This document shows positions 23,577 through 34,979 of a DNA stretch of 64,000 nt, in pieces. A program made the translations under genes and the position numbers. Each line of letters begins with the position of its first letter. The stretch's first letter is position 1. The notes under the pieces were generated by a model. That model was not told the DNA's origin. It saw only the letters and a list, made by a program, of their open reading frames with translations, and did no database searches. The stretch lies in assembly GCA_963920665.1 (NCBI GenBank), contig OY987263.1, positions 36,692,547 to 36,756,546 on the forward strand, written 5' to 3'. The DNA comes from Straminergon stramineum. Its lineage: Eukaryota > Streptophyta > Bryopsida > Hypnales > Calliergonaceae.

Positions 23577-24238
23577 GAATACTAACACCTACAGTCCTGC
23601 ACTTTGACCGGACACGTGCCGTGAGGCAGACCGTGATAGCATGTCTACGGTGAGGATGAAGAAGGCAACCAGGAAACATCCCACTATGGATTGGTCTTCA
23701 CGCAAAGCTGAGCACAAGCATTCTTACAAAATCCACTCAGCCTAACCAATAATCTCAGCTTCCGGAGCTTTGTTCACACGAACCCACAATTGCGATTTCA
23801 TTTGTGAGACTGCGGTGCAGCCTCAATCGCAATTTTCACTGTGAGGGGAGAGGTCTAGCCAGCGACTTGAGTTCCCCTCGAATTGACGTTGAGTGAGTTC
23901 TTCATTCTCATAAACTACTGGAATACAGTTACGTATTCTCCGATTTCCAAAGGGTGAGAGGTAGCTGGTTCAGATTCGGAGGTGCTGGTAGAATGTGATG
24001 ATTGCTTCCCACGAGAATATCCGTGGCGTTGGAAATCTCATTCCAATTTCAATTGTGAGGAAGTAGTGCCCATCGATCGTTCTGATAACAGAAAGGTTAA
24101 ATTACCGACATTAGCCATTCAGATTTGTGGGGTGTAGGTTGGCAATTGCTCTCTTGTTTTCCTGAGTTCGCGAGGATTCTCGTGGTGGAATTCCGGAAGA
24201 CATAGCCGCAAAGAGCGAGTGAGAACAGGTCGAAAATC
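23577..24238 (+). promoter_or_regulatory. Promoter and 5' leader region of SDR gene 2, TATA block lost
   Basis: It aligns with 7693-8342 (GATGAAGAAGGCAACCAGG, CAAAGCTGAGCACAAGC and others). The segment that holds TATATTTAAA and the GCCGCCGTGA repeats in copy 1 is absent here: GAGGCAGACC is followed by a different short stretch and then GGATGAAGAAGG. If that motif is the real TATA box, the two genes are driven differently. Confidence 0.5.
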
Positions 24239-25198
24239 ATGACGTCCAGCGCTCCCCGCATTACCACGCCATTCACACGAGACTCCACCGCGGCCGAAGT
24301 CATACACGGAATCGACCTCACAGGCAAGCGCGCCATCGTCACCGGCGCCTCCTCGGGCCTCGGCGTGGAGACAGCCCGCGCGCTCGCTTCCGCAGGAGCC
24401 GAGGTCACGCTCGCAGTCCGCGATGTCGAAGCTGGCAAGCGAATCGCCACGGACATCACCTCCAAGACGGGGAACAAGAATGTGTTCGTGGCGCCGCTCG
24501 ACCTGAACAGCCACGCATCCATCACGGCGTTCACGAAAGCATGGAAAGGTCCGTTGCACATCCTGGTGAACAACGCGGGGATCATGGCGCTTCCTGAGCT
24601 CACGCTCACCCCGGAGGGCTGGGAGCAGCAATTCGCCACCAACCACCTGGGCCACTTCGAGCTCGCCCTGGGCCTCCACGCCGCCCTCGCCGCAGCCGGG
24701 AATGCACGCGTCGTGTCCGTAAGCTCCGGCGGCCATCGCCGGTCCCCAATTGTGTTCGACGACATCCACTACGCGAATCGCAAGTACGTGGACTTCGATG
24801 CGTATGGGCAGTCGAAGACGGCGAACGTGCTGTTCGCCGTGGAAGGGAGCAAGCGTTGGGCGAAGGACGGCATCACTATGAATGCTTGCCACCCCGGCGC
24901 CATCGAAACCAAGCTGGGACGCTACATGAAGCTCGACGCCCAAAAGGAAGAGATGTTGAAGAAGTTTAAGTACAAAAGCGTGGAACAGGGTGCGTCGACG
25001 CAAGTGTTGTTGGCGACGTCGCCTCTGGTGGAAGGGATTGGCGGGCGGTACTTCGAGGACAACAACGAGGCGGAATTGGCGTCCGCTTTCGGCATGGATT
25101 CTTCTCCTGGGGGTTGCAGCCCGCACGCGCTCGACGCCGCGGACGCTGCGAAACTCTGGGATGTGTCGCTGGAAATGGTGAAGCAAAGGACTGCCTGA
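24239..25198 (+). CDS. Short-chain dehydrogenase/reductase, copy 2 (retinol dehydrogenase/TIC32-like)
   Basis: Intronless 319-residue paralogue of the gene at 8343, with all catalytic and cofactor motifs kept (TGASSGLG 35-42, NNAG 111-114, serine in VSVSSGGH, YGQSK 189-193). The differences I see are T80K, L83F, I158V, C167R, F168R, E187D and a changed stretch near the C-terminus: LASAFGMDSSPGGCSPHALD here against VVPGRDVASPGCNPHALD in copy 1, giving two extra residues. The end is KQRTA rather than KQRAV. Near-identity over the coding region, beside much more diverged flanks, suggests selection or gene conversion. Both genes read as functional. Confidence 0.9.
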   Translation: MTSSAPRITTPFTRDSTAAEVIHGIDLTGKRAIVTGASSGLGVETARALASAGAEVTLAVRDVEAGKRIATDITSKTGNKNVFVAPLDLNSHASITAFTKAWKGPLHILVNNAGIMALPELTLTPEGWEQQFATNHLGHFELALGLHAALAAAGNARVVSVSSGGHRRSPIVFDDIHYANRKYVDFDAYGQSKTANVLFAVEGSKRWAKDGITMNACHPGAIETKLGRYMKLDAQKEEMLKKFKYKSVEQGASTQVLLATSPLVEGIGGRYFEDNNEAELASAFGMDSSPGGCSPHALDAADAAKLWDVSLEMVKQRTA

Positions 25199-27377
25199 TT
25201 TTTGGAAACTTGCTGAAGGCGCGAGCAAACCATAAACCGGTCGAGACATTGCGCAATTGACAGCCGGTCCAGTTGTCGTTCCACTGGGTTTGGTAACCAC
25301 ACCTGAAAGCAACCCAATAAGGATCTGAGGGCTCATGGTTCGTATTATTGCACCTTGAGTTTCAAAGTTTCTAGGGAATCACCGGTTGCGATGGGCAATG
25401 CACATATGGAAAGGTGCCATGTATGGTTTTAGGGCTTAGGAAAGATGAGTCCAATTGTGCTGCTCAGATAGAATGTACTAGTTGCATGGCAATAGCTGTA
25501 AATATATATTTGAGGTTGGGGCATGTAAACAGCTTAGATTTTGACGAGTGTTATTGGTAATTAAAAGAAGATGCACAATTTTCACAAGCTTCCATCCCAC
25601 ATCACTCACATACATCTTTTTAGTTTCAGTATATCGATTCTCTATATGGAAAAGCCTATTTTCATGTGATGACGAATTTCAGCAACTTCCCCCTTGTGCT
25701 AGACAAATGATGTAGAAATTCTTTTAAATTGAAAGCCATGCAACAATGGAACCTGTTGAATATGATGTCAATTGTAGAGATCTATTGCATCTTTCTTCTT
25801 CTTCACATCAAATTCTCAAAATAAACTTACAACATCACTCCAAATTCTAATCTCACTAGGCAACTTCTTTGAGTCGATGAATCAAAGAGACAATTCTTTG
25901 TGCTGCACTCTCAACTCATGCTCACATTCTCTTAGGACTGCTGAAAATGTTTTCAGATGTTGCCTACACATGTGATCAATTCGACATGTCATGTGATGAG
26001 ACTCATGTTGGGATTCTAAAAGATGTTCTATAAGACAGTTAGATTGCAAGTGATTGACTTAGATGATGATTGATCCAAACTCAAGAAAATGGACTTTGGT
26101 ATGTTAGCAACAACTTGACTGAAAGACCCTTGGACTCAAAAAAATACGAAACCAAGGTCCCCAATTCACGAACACATCATCAGTGGTGGAGTACGCGGTG
26201 AAGGGTGTCATAATGCAGGTGTCGTAATGGCACTAATGGATGTCATAGCACTCGCGTTTTTCTCACTCAATCCCTACGGCTATGGCTTTAACAATTTCAC
26301 CACAAGTGTCGAGAGTTTTGCGATTCCTTGCAAATCTAGTTGAACAACTAGCATCTGCACTCAGCAATTCAAGCAGTAGGGATACTTTCTTTTCTTGTAG
26401 ATCTAGCGATTCTTCACAAATCTAGTTGAACAACTTAACTAGCAACTTGCAATTGATAATGTAGGGAATCGGGATACAATCTGATCTCGTAGAATTTGTA
26501 ATGTAGAAGTGATCCAGTCCTAGCCATTGCCAATGCCTCTCAATCAACAATGTAGTTTTAATCTACATCTAAACTCCAATTATGGCGTACAATTACCCCC
26601 TAAAGTATGGGCCTATTACCACTCAGTCGAACTTCAAAATGCTTCTCTCTCATATGCTCCCATTTTGTAACTGTTTATAAATGAAATTTTTACAATTACT
26701 TTGAAAGATGAAATCACATGCCTTCTTTAAGTTGTAAAGTTTCCAATTTCTTCTTGAAAATTTGAAATTACCATGAATTGTTTGTCAAAAGTGAAGAAAA
26801 TTCATACTAAATACAAAAGTAAATTTAAAATATCTGAAATTTCTACCACATGTGTATATTATAGTGTAGAACAATTATGTGTCATTCTACAACTAGCAAA
26901 ACACTAGCCCATGCCAATAGATCCAAAGTTCAAATGACAATTAATTATTTGATTGTAGGATTTTTTCAAATTTTCAAATTGGAGTATATACAAGTCTTGA
27001 TGAGCTTCTTTTCATTAGATGGGCTCAATTTTTAAAGAAAGGTCATTTGGGGGTTTAACACTCAAATCCAAAATGAGGGACAAGCAACTTGTTCTACAAA
27101 TATTGATGCATACAATGGCACATGAGACCACATTAAATAGAATATTTAGAGCACTTCACTCACAGACTTTTTGTCTTTTGGCCAAGTAGCTTAAATGTAA
27201 AGTAGTTTGGTTTAAAAGTGACCGTCTCCTTCAAATCAACCCTATAATTAGCTCTTGAATAGACATGAGGTGGTTCTACAAGCAATATATAAGAGACAAT
27301 GAATGGACTAAGGCTAAAGTAAAATTTATTAAAAGAACCAATGATTCTTTCACAAGAAGAAAAACATGTCCGTCATA
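25199..27377. other. 3' flank of SDR gene 2, shared with unit A
   Basis: 25199-26440 aligns with 9370-10636, and 26440-27377 with 12357-13291; the LINE-like fragment of unit A is absent. There is no gene. The alignment runs to the left target-site duplication of the 15.5-kb transposon. Confidence 0.75.
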
Positions 27378-27387
27378 GCTAACTAAA

Positions 27388-27570
27388 CAACAATGCTAGC
27401 AAGCGAGCCTAGAGCGGCGAGCTTGAGAGCCTCGAGTGTGGAGCCTATGAGCCTAGAGCCCCAAACATGAACTTTATTTTAGATTTTAGATTTTATTTAG
27501 ATTTATTATTATTTATTTATAAAAATAGAAAAAACTTACTATTTATAGTAAATTTTGAGACCTATGACCG
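27388..27570 (+). repeat. Left TIR region of the 15.5-kb element
   Basis: It starts CAACAATGCTAGCAAGCGAG and continues with repeated GAGCCT/GCGAGCTTGAG words and, at about 27556, GACCTATGACCGTG. All have counterparts in the reverse complement of 42780-42865. The TIR is diverged between the two ends. Confidence 0.7.
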
Positions 27571-28396
27571 TGATTTCCATTATAGCCCTATGATCGTGTG
27601 GTATTGTTTTTTTTGTTTTTTTGGCTTGTAATTTTTATTCTCTTTAGAAGAATTTTATTAAAGTTCTATACAATTACATGAAAACTTCATTTGGCCCAAT
27701 AAATTTTAAATATGTAATCAACTAGAGAAATTCACTACAAAGCAATAAAATACCTACAATACAAGGCTCATAAAATAAAGATTGGAAAATAACAAGCCTC
27801 CACTACAACTATACTAGACCTATCTATTCAATTGTCATTTACCTTAGAATAGGGATAAAGAACAATGGCATAATTAGTAGCCTCACAATATTTGAATGAC
27901 CATCAAATTGCAATCTCATTGACCTCTTGTAGATATACTCCAACCTAATGGAGTGATTCCCCCCCAAAAAAAATCACAAAATAATGTGCAAGTCATCAAA
28001 AAATCCACTAAAAAAAGAAAGAAAAATGGTTATAGGATTTTAATTATTAATTACTAGTTATTAGTGTGAGTTTTTGGATATAGAGTCTACTTCCAAAAGT
28101 AGGCAATAAGGATAGACCTTCTTTTCCATGTCCTTGAGAATTGACAAGATCAAATACCTCTAACAAACTCTTTATTAACTCATAATAGTCTTTGGACCAA
28201 CATTCTTCCTATATTCAATATCAAGGTAAAAGGTTCCATGAATACTTTGTCCCTTTACTTCAATGATTGAATTGACAAAGGTAAATACATAATGAAGGCA
28301 AATATTTGGTCCGCTACATATGATTAGAAGCTTTGCATGTCTGATTCCTCATAAGCATTATGATGCTCATGTACTACCCCTAGTTTTGGTCTATGC
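27571..28396. other. Element DNA between left TIR and transposase gene
   Basis: AT-rich, without a recognisable ORF or motif. It may contain the 3' untranslated part of the minus-strand transposase transcript. Confidence 0.4.
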
Positions 28397-31300
28397 TTAT
28401 TCCAAGAAATTTATGATCCTAGCTCGAACAAGGAGAAGCTTCAATTCATTGAAGTTGTAACTAGGTGCATGAATGAACTTGTCGTTACAAATGTCCATTT
28501 TGCAAAAATACCTAACAAGGTAGTACAAATGCTTACAGTTCACATATTGTTGACGTCCTCCTATAGCAAAGACAACCATGTTCACAAAGTTTGGGCATGT
28601 ACAAGCTAGAAACATGCCCATTGTAATTTGGTAGACGTTCATGTTTGGCATTGATCCACTCTCCCGAGATACTATGGCGCCGAGGCCTGGAAAAGGAAGC
28701 AAGGTGACACCCAAGATCGTCCCTTTGATATTCCTTGCACTCTCCTACTTATTTCATTGTTCAATTGTAGGTGCGTTTGCAAGCTGACGGATGGTTTTGT
28801 TATTCCTCACAATTGAATACACATCTGGGTTGGAAGGTGGCAATTGATCATACAAAACTGTCTCGAATATCTTTGATAATGTGAAGAGACAGTGTGGAGA
28901 CATTGTAAGTCGTTCTTGTAGACAAAAGCTAGCATGTTGCAGCATCAATGTCTCTTCTCTATCTAGATTCGTCCCTATCAAAACAGGCCACACCTCTAGA
29001 ACTTTTGGCCAATCAATAACCCATTTTCGCTTAGTTCCTTTGACATATCGTTCAATATCATCCCAACAGAACCAAAAGTCAGTCACCACTTCCTTACGAG
29101 TACCATAGTCCTCTTTTCTCCCACGATATGTTGGAGTAGGTCTTCCCTTTGGTCCCTTTGAGATTTTGGCTATGCACTTCATATTTGATTCACGTTGTTG
29201 AGCTTGACATCTACTGTTGGATTTGTGATTGATCCTTGCTATATACCACTTTGATGTATCACAATTGCTCTCCAAGGCCGTTGTCACATGAAGCCCTTTT
29301 GCATTTATTTGCTTTGGGAGTTCCACGCTTTTGAAATACTCTCCTTCTGCCCTTGTGGATCGCATCCAAACTTGATGTTGGGAAAAGTTCACTTTGTTTG
29401 GGCAATGTGAGTCTCCTTCCGAGCCAATGGGAAGATCCAATTTTCTCTTTGTACTTCCAAAGACCTCCTCCCCTTCCAAATGAGGAATATGAGTCCCAAC
29501 ATCCTCAGCCCCAGGTAAGGTATTTAGCGCCTCTGCAATCTTTTTGGGATCTCCACTACGCCTTGCAGCCTACAACTTCAACTCCCCCTTCGATGGACCA
29601 GATCCAGAAGCATGGCCCTTCAAATATGCCTAATAGTTTGTCATTTGCATCCATGCACGAATACTATTGTCACAAGTGGCATCGAACAAATTGTTCCCCC
29701 AATTTTTAGACATCTGCAGCCACTTGTTGTGAATGGTTTCCGACAAGTTGCAAGAGGACATGTCCACCATCTCCTCCAAACTCAAATCTTGTAAAACAAT
29801 TTGATATTCCCATTTCAATATACAAATACAATCTACAACTTCATATAAAATGATAAATTCTAATTTCATATCCAAGAACAAATGATGTGAAAATCCTATA
29901 TACTTATAGATCTTTCCAAAACACCTTTTAGGATCAAAAGATATTTTAGGAAGACCTACTTGTATTTTACATTCTAGATGTTTTTACAAATATTTTCATC
30001 ATCTTACCACAACACAAAAGAAATGAAAAAAATAACATATAATGAAAAAATAAAATATATTTTAGTATAATATTATAATTTAATGAAATAAAAAATAAAA
30101 AATTAGACTTACCATTTGCATAAAGCCGCCCCATTGCCTATAGCGGAAATGCCAGAATGCAAGCCAATGGTCCAAATGATGAAGAGCATCTTCTGTTGTA
30201 GCCCTAGATGAAAGCCACCATGATCGAATGGCAAGGTAACGTGTCTCTACCTCCTCCATAGTTGTCGAATCTTTGTACTGTTTGCAAAGTCGAGTGTGTT
30301 GATGTTGAAAATCTTCCTTGATGTGTTTTTGAGTGTGTTTTTGAAGAGAACTACTCCAATGCAACAAACATGTCCTTTCACATTGCACCATTTTGTCTTC
30401 TGTAGAACCAGTGCCATAAACAATACGAACTGTATTCCAATTGGCTATGGCACTATCTGCCATGAAGCCTTTGAATTTTGGATGATCAACCCCGCATCGA
30501 GACATGACTACATTTAAGCACTTCTAGAACTGCACTTGGATCTCCGTATCTTTAGACTGCATATCACACACTACAATAGTCATCACCTTCTTGTAACTGG
30601 GGTCATACACGTGGCACACCATTGTTGTTCATTCCTTTACGCGCTTCACGTGGTCAAACATGACCCATTCGTTTTTAAGGTCCCCTCCAGGTTGCATGCG
30701 CTTCACCACGTCTACCCTGCTATCCGGTCCCTCGGTCAACATCTTGAATATGTATACTTTTTCCTTGCCTTGGCCAGGGAAGACGCTATCGTGTATGTAC
30801 TCAAATTTTGAGTCCTTCTTCATGGTCATGATGTTGTCGATAACACCTCCCTGGTTGCTTGAGTGAAAGGATGAAATTACATTGCATATATTTGGACTGC
30901 TCAAATAATGGAAGCGATTCATGACCTCCTCTAATTGTTCACCCCGTAGCATCTCCTTGGGTCCTTCTTTGTTGTGGAAAAGATAGTTGCTCAAAAATTG
31001 TTTACTTGCAGCTAGAACAATTGTAGAGTTGGTGGCCATAGGTGTTTTGCCACCTCCTCTACAATTAGACCAGAGATAGTCTCTACTGAATCTCGGCACA
31101 TACCTTTGGCTATAGGATGTGTGTAATCTCCAAAATGAATAGCAGCTCTAATCATTTTGGAATTGTTGCCATAGCAATAGTAGATCCTAGCATCGCATAC
31201 ATTCAAACAAATAGGAGGTGTTTTGCAAACCTTACATACAGGAGTAGAATCTCTGGGAGCACAATCGCCTATTGAAAATGGATAGGTTATACTACCACTC

Positions 31301-32271
31301 GACTCCATTTCGTTTCTTTTTGAAGATCTCTTCAAGTAATCACAATCGTGATTTGTACAAGCAAGATGGCCTGCACAATATGACTTCCTAAACTTCAGGT
31401 GGTCATTGTTGTGAATGTTGGTCGTCACAAGTTTGCACCATGGGTGTCCATCATATTGCTTGTCCATTCCCTCCAAGTTCCTCGCAGCTGATGAAGAAGC
31501 TGATGACCGACATGGAGGCAACTCAAATATGACATCTCCATTGAATATTGGAGGTAGAAATTGTAATCAATGGTGCTACATGCCTTCAAAATTGATTGTA
31601 GATAATTCGTTCCTAGAATGATGCACAAAAAAAAGTCTTTTCAAGCAATCTAGGATGGACACTCAGTCAACCGGATTTGGATGCAATGGGGGTCGAGAGA
31701 AGTTTGAATTTGCAGGACTACAAGATGGAGTGCCAATTGTTGAAGTACAAAAAGGCTTCACATCCCCAACTATTGGAGAAGGGAAACTCTGTTTAAAAGA
31801 TGGTAGATTTGGAGACTCTCCTTTTGATTCACTTGACAATTGAATGATAGGTTCTAGAATCTTTTTCTTCACGAAACATAGTATGCTATTTGACACAACG
31901 TGGTCATCGTCATTTGATACAAGATTGTCAAACAGTAGTGGAGGCACATATGGCATGTCTACTGTGGATGTATCAGATTGACGACTATGGATCTCAATGG
32001 AAGCTACAAGGAGATATAGAGGCAATCCATAAGCTCTAAAACTACCTTCTTGAAGATACCAACAATGTCCCTCTTCCTCAAAGGACTTCAATATAGGTAT
32101 AGACTCCTTCAATTCCAAGCTCTCTGACTTCAACTCTTCTTCAACATAGATGGATGACTCTACAAATCGAAAACGAACATGGAGCAAGTGAGTGGATACT
32201 CTAGCTAGCCCTTCTTGGTTTAAAGGGAACACCAATGGCACTTCAAGCTTGTCTGCTCTAATAGATGCCAT
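28397..32271 (-). pseudogene. Decayed DDE/SWIM transposase gene (Mutator-like)
   Basis: Read on the minus strand. 32271-31663 is a 202-codon N-terminal part. 31521-31040 is a cysteine/histidine-rich domain (FRKSYCAGHLACTNHDCDYL, then PVCKVCKTPPICLNVCDARI and IHFGDYTHPIAKG), a likely DNA-binding zinc module. About 31050-30112 is the RNase H-like core with MFDHVKRVKE..TTMVCHVYD, then GFMADSAIANWNTVRIVYG and the CLLHW motif, which follow the D...D...CxxH layout of MULE transposases. A donor GTAAGT follows at about 30112. 29709-28754 continues the C-terminal part; 28640-28400 has a SWIM-type finger (ACTCPNF ... VNCKHLYYLV). Damage: a frameshift near 31050 and stops at 30629-30631 and 30524-30526, both where W is expected, plus two more near 29640 and 29565. 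The third acidic catalytic residue could not be placed. Confidence 0.7.
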
Positions 32272-34907
32272 CTCAAAATACTAAAGAAGACTATAGACAA
32301 TGAAATTTAGAAGAGTGATAACGTTTAGAAATGTTGAACCATGTATGGTATTTGGAAATTGAAAGCATTATGAGCATTAGAGACGTTTCTCAACTGCATT
32401 TGGAGTATGATTATGGACAATAGCAATTAAATAGACTATTGAATTTGAATTCAAATTGATCTTGAAGAGTTCCAAATTCAAATTGTTGTGCTATCATATG
32501 TTAGAAGATTATTAAATACAAGAAATCTTCTTAAATAGATTGAAGGCTATATTAGAGATGGATCCACATCATTGAATAATGAGTTGTCACTAGCATGATT
32601 GAAAGGTCATGTATACAAGTTGGAGCATTTTTTGACAACTATTCTTAACAAGATGGAGACTAAAATTATCTAGGTACGTGATGACAAAAATTAAAGAGGA
32701 AACCCTCAACATGGATTTGAATAGAAGAAGTCAGGAAAAGTGGTTAAATCATGTTAGAGACTCACTCAATTGTTTTTATAACTGCACCAAGTGCTAAGTG
32801 GTTCTCCAAACTTCCTTCATAGCGCAATTACTATATGTCATACTTGTAAGAGTGTTATATAATGTTCTATATTCTAAGATGACCCTCATAGTTCATTGTG
32901 AAGTTTGCTAGTTTCCATGCTTTTAGAGAATCAGAGCGTAGTAGGTGTGTGTGATAATAGTACGAGAAAAAAGCATAGGAATAGGTCCTTTTTTTTTTCT
33001 TCACTAAGGGCATTGAAGAGATCTAGAATGAAAGGTAAAAAATTAGCTTCAAAGAGTAGGCAATCTAGTCCTGGAGACACTTGCAAGGTTCTTTGCTTTG
33101 GTGGACAAGAGCGTGAAGAAACTTTGGACACTTCTTAGAACACCTTAGAGATGCTTCAACAGGAGGCAACGGAGAGCGAGGGGAAGCTCATTGGTTTTTT
33201 GCAAGAAGAAATGCTACAGACTACAAATGTAAGTTCTTCTAACTACTTCACCTTGCTAAGTCCATCACTTACTTGCCTTTACTAATTTCATATATTGTAT
33301 TTATTTCTAAGGCGTTTAAATTTTTTTGTAACTTCTAGTCAACTAACATTGTTTAGGAATCGTTGTGGGATATTCCTAGCATTATACATGTAATGGCTAG
33401 TATATTCTAAACCACTTAACTTTGTTTTGAAATCAATATTAGACTTCCTTTGCATTTGTTTTACATAGTTGGGTACAATGTTTGGGAAGTGATAATTAGC
33501 AAATACTCCCTATATTATTTCTAGTGATATCTTACTAAAGATAGTAGTAGATTTGAAAAGTATTTTAGGAAATGATCGTATGAAAGAAAACATACTATTA
33601 TATTTTAGATTCAAATTCTTTAAAATAAGGAATGCATATCAATGTCTTGAAGTTGCATCTTTGAATTCCACAAATGCATTTAGTTTTCTATTCAACCAAA
33701 AATACAAAACAAATTAATTTGACAGAATTTTAAGCCCTTATTTGCAAAGAAACAATAAAATAGGAACACCCAAAATCAATTGTTTTTCTTGGTTTCACTA
33801 TCTTAAAAGTCAAGTAAAAAAAACATTTGATGAGATTTTAAAGTGAACTCAATATAAATGAAACCCAAGTGGTATTGTAATTTTACAATGCTCTAAAATT
33901 ATTTTAGAAACTTTCAAAGTTGAAAAGATAAGGTAGTCTACAAGTAAAAATAGACTCACCTTGAATGGTCATCTTTGACATAGGAAGTGTCTCAATAGTC
34001 GTAGGTCTACCTTTGGTCAATTAGATATTTCATGGTCAAGAGACATTTTGGTATATTTTGGTACTTTTCTATGGCTATTAATCCTATTATTGGAATCTTT
34101 TTTTAGAATCTTTTGTATCAATTAGCCATGCTCTATCTATACTTACATCCTAATAAGACTCAATAAAACTTCTAATAAAAATTAATAATATTTTCTGTGT
34201 GAATTTTGTTTGGCTATGTATGACTCTAAATTATATTTCTTGTAATTGAATTTAGAAATCTTCAAGAAATCATGACATTTTTATTTATAAATTCAATATA
34301 CTATTAAAAAAATCTAGAATTTTTTGGAGATATTTGGAAAGAAATTCAAGAGCCATTTTTTCATTTGTAATACTTCATTCAATAAAAGTTTAAGAAAAAA
34401 TCCAATTGTTGCTAAAAAGCTCCAAACAATATTATTTTGCACTTAATAAAAATCTTCAAAATAATTTATTGGTATTAAGAGTTATTTTCACTAATAAGTT
34501 TGCTTGAATTACAAAAATATCAAAAGGAGCCTTGTATCCACCAAGCCTAGGAGATTGAATTTCCTTTTTAAAATTCCTTCTCATGAATACAAATTGAAAC
34601 CCTAGACTTTTGATCTATAGTGCCCTAGATTTTACAAAACTTAGGGATTTGGATGGCCGCATGTTGTGCAACCATCTACTCGGTGTTGTTCCCGAGATTT
34701 GGGCTCAGCATTGTTCTTCAGATTTCTACTCGGCATTGAAGGTTGGCATGTGGCTTCTTTGCACACGTCTTTGACTTTGCACCCTTGCCTTCTTGTTTGT
34801 TCACTATTGCGTCTTTGCTCCACATCTCTGTTTGCAATACCTTGATTCCGAGTTTTTCATTTTGAGTTGTTTCTTTGTGCAATATTGTGCATAATCAAGC
34901 ATTAGTC
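32272..34907. other. Divergent intergenic region of the 15.5-kb element
   Basis: It lies between the 5' ends of the two element genes and probably holds both promoters. One possible plus-strand exon at about 32905-33229 encodes a basic then acidic stretch (LKRSRMKGKKLASKSRQSS, later TLEMLQQEATESEGKLIGFL). It has one TAG at 33136-33138 and ends at a good donor GTAAGTTC. It might be a 5' exon of the ParB/methyltransferase gene or a third gene. The rest is AT-rich and featureless. Confidence 0.4.
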
Positions 34908-34979
34908 ATGAGGACCACACGTAGCAAGGGGAAGGCCCAAGAGCAAGAGTAGGGAACCAAGCGCCAAAGAGAAAACACT

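Noticed and set aside
24119..25336. 405-codon minus-strand open frame over SDR gene 2, and the similar 370-codon frame over SDR gene 1 (8172-9284)
   Set aside because: High GC at third positions of the SDR genes removes stops on the opposite strand. The products are low-complexity H/R/V-rich and lack any domain.
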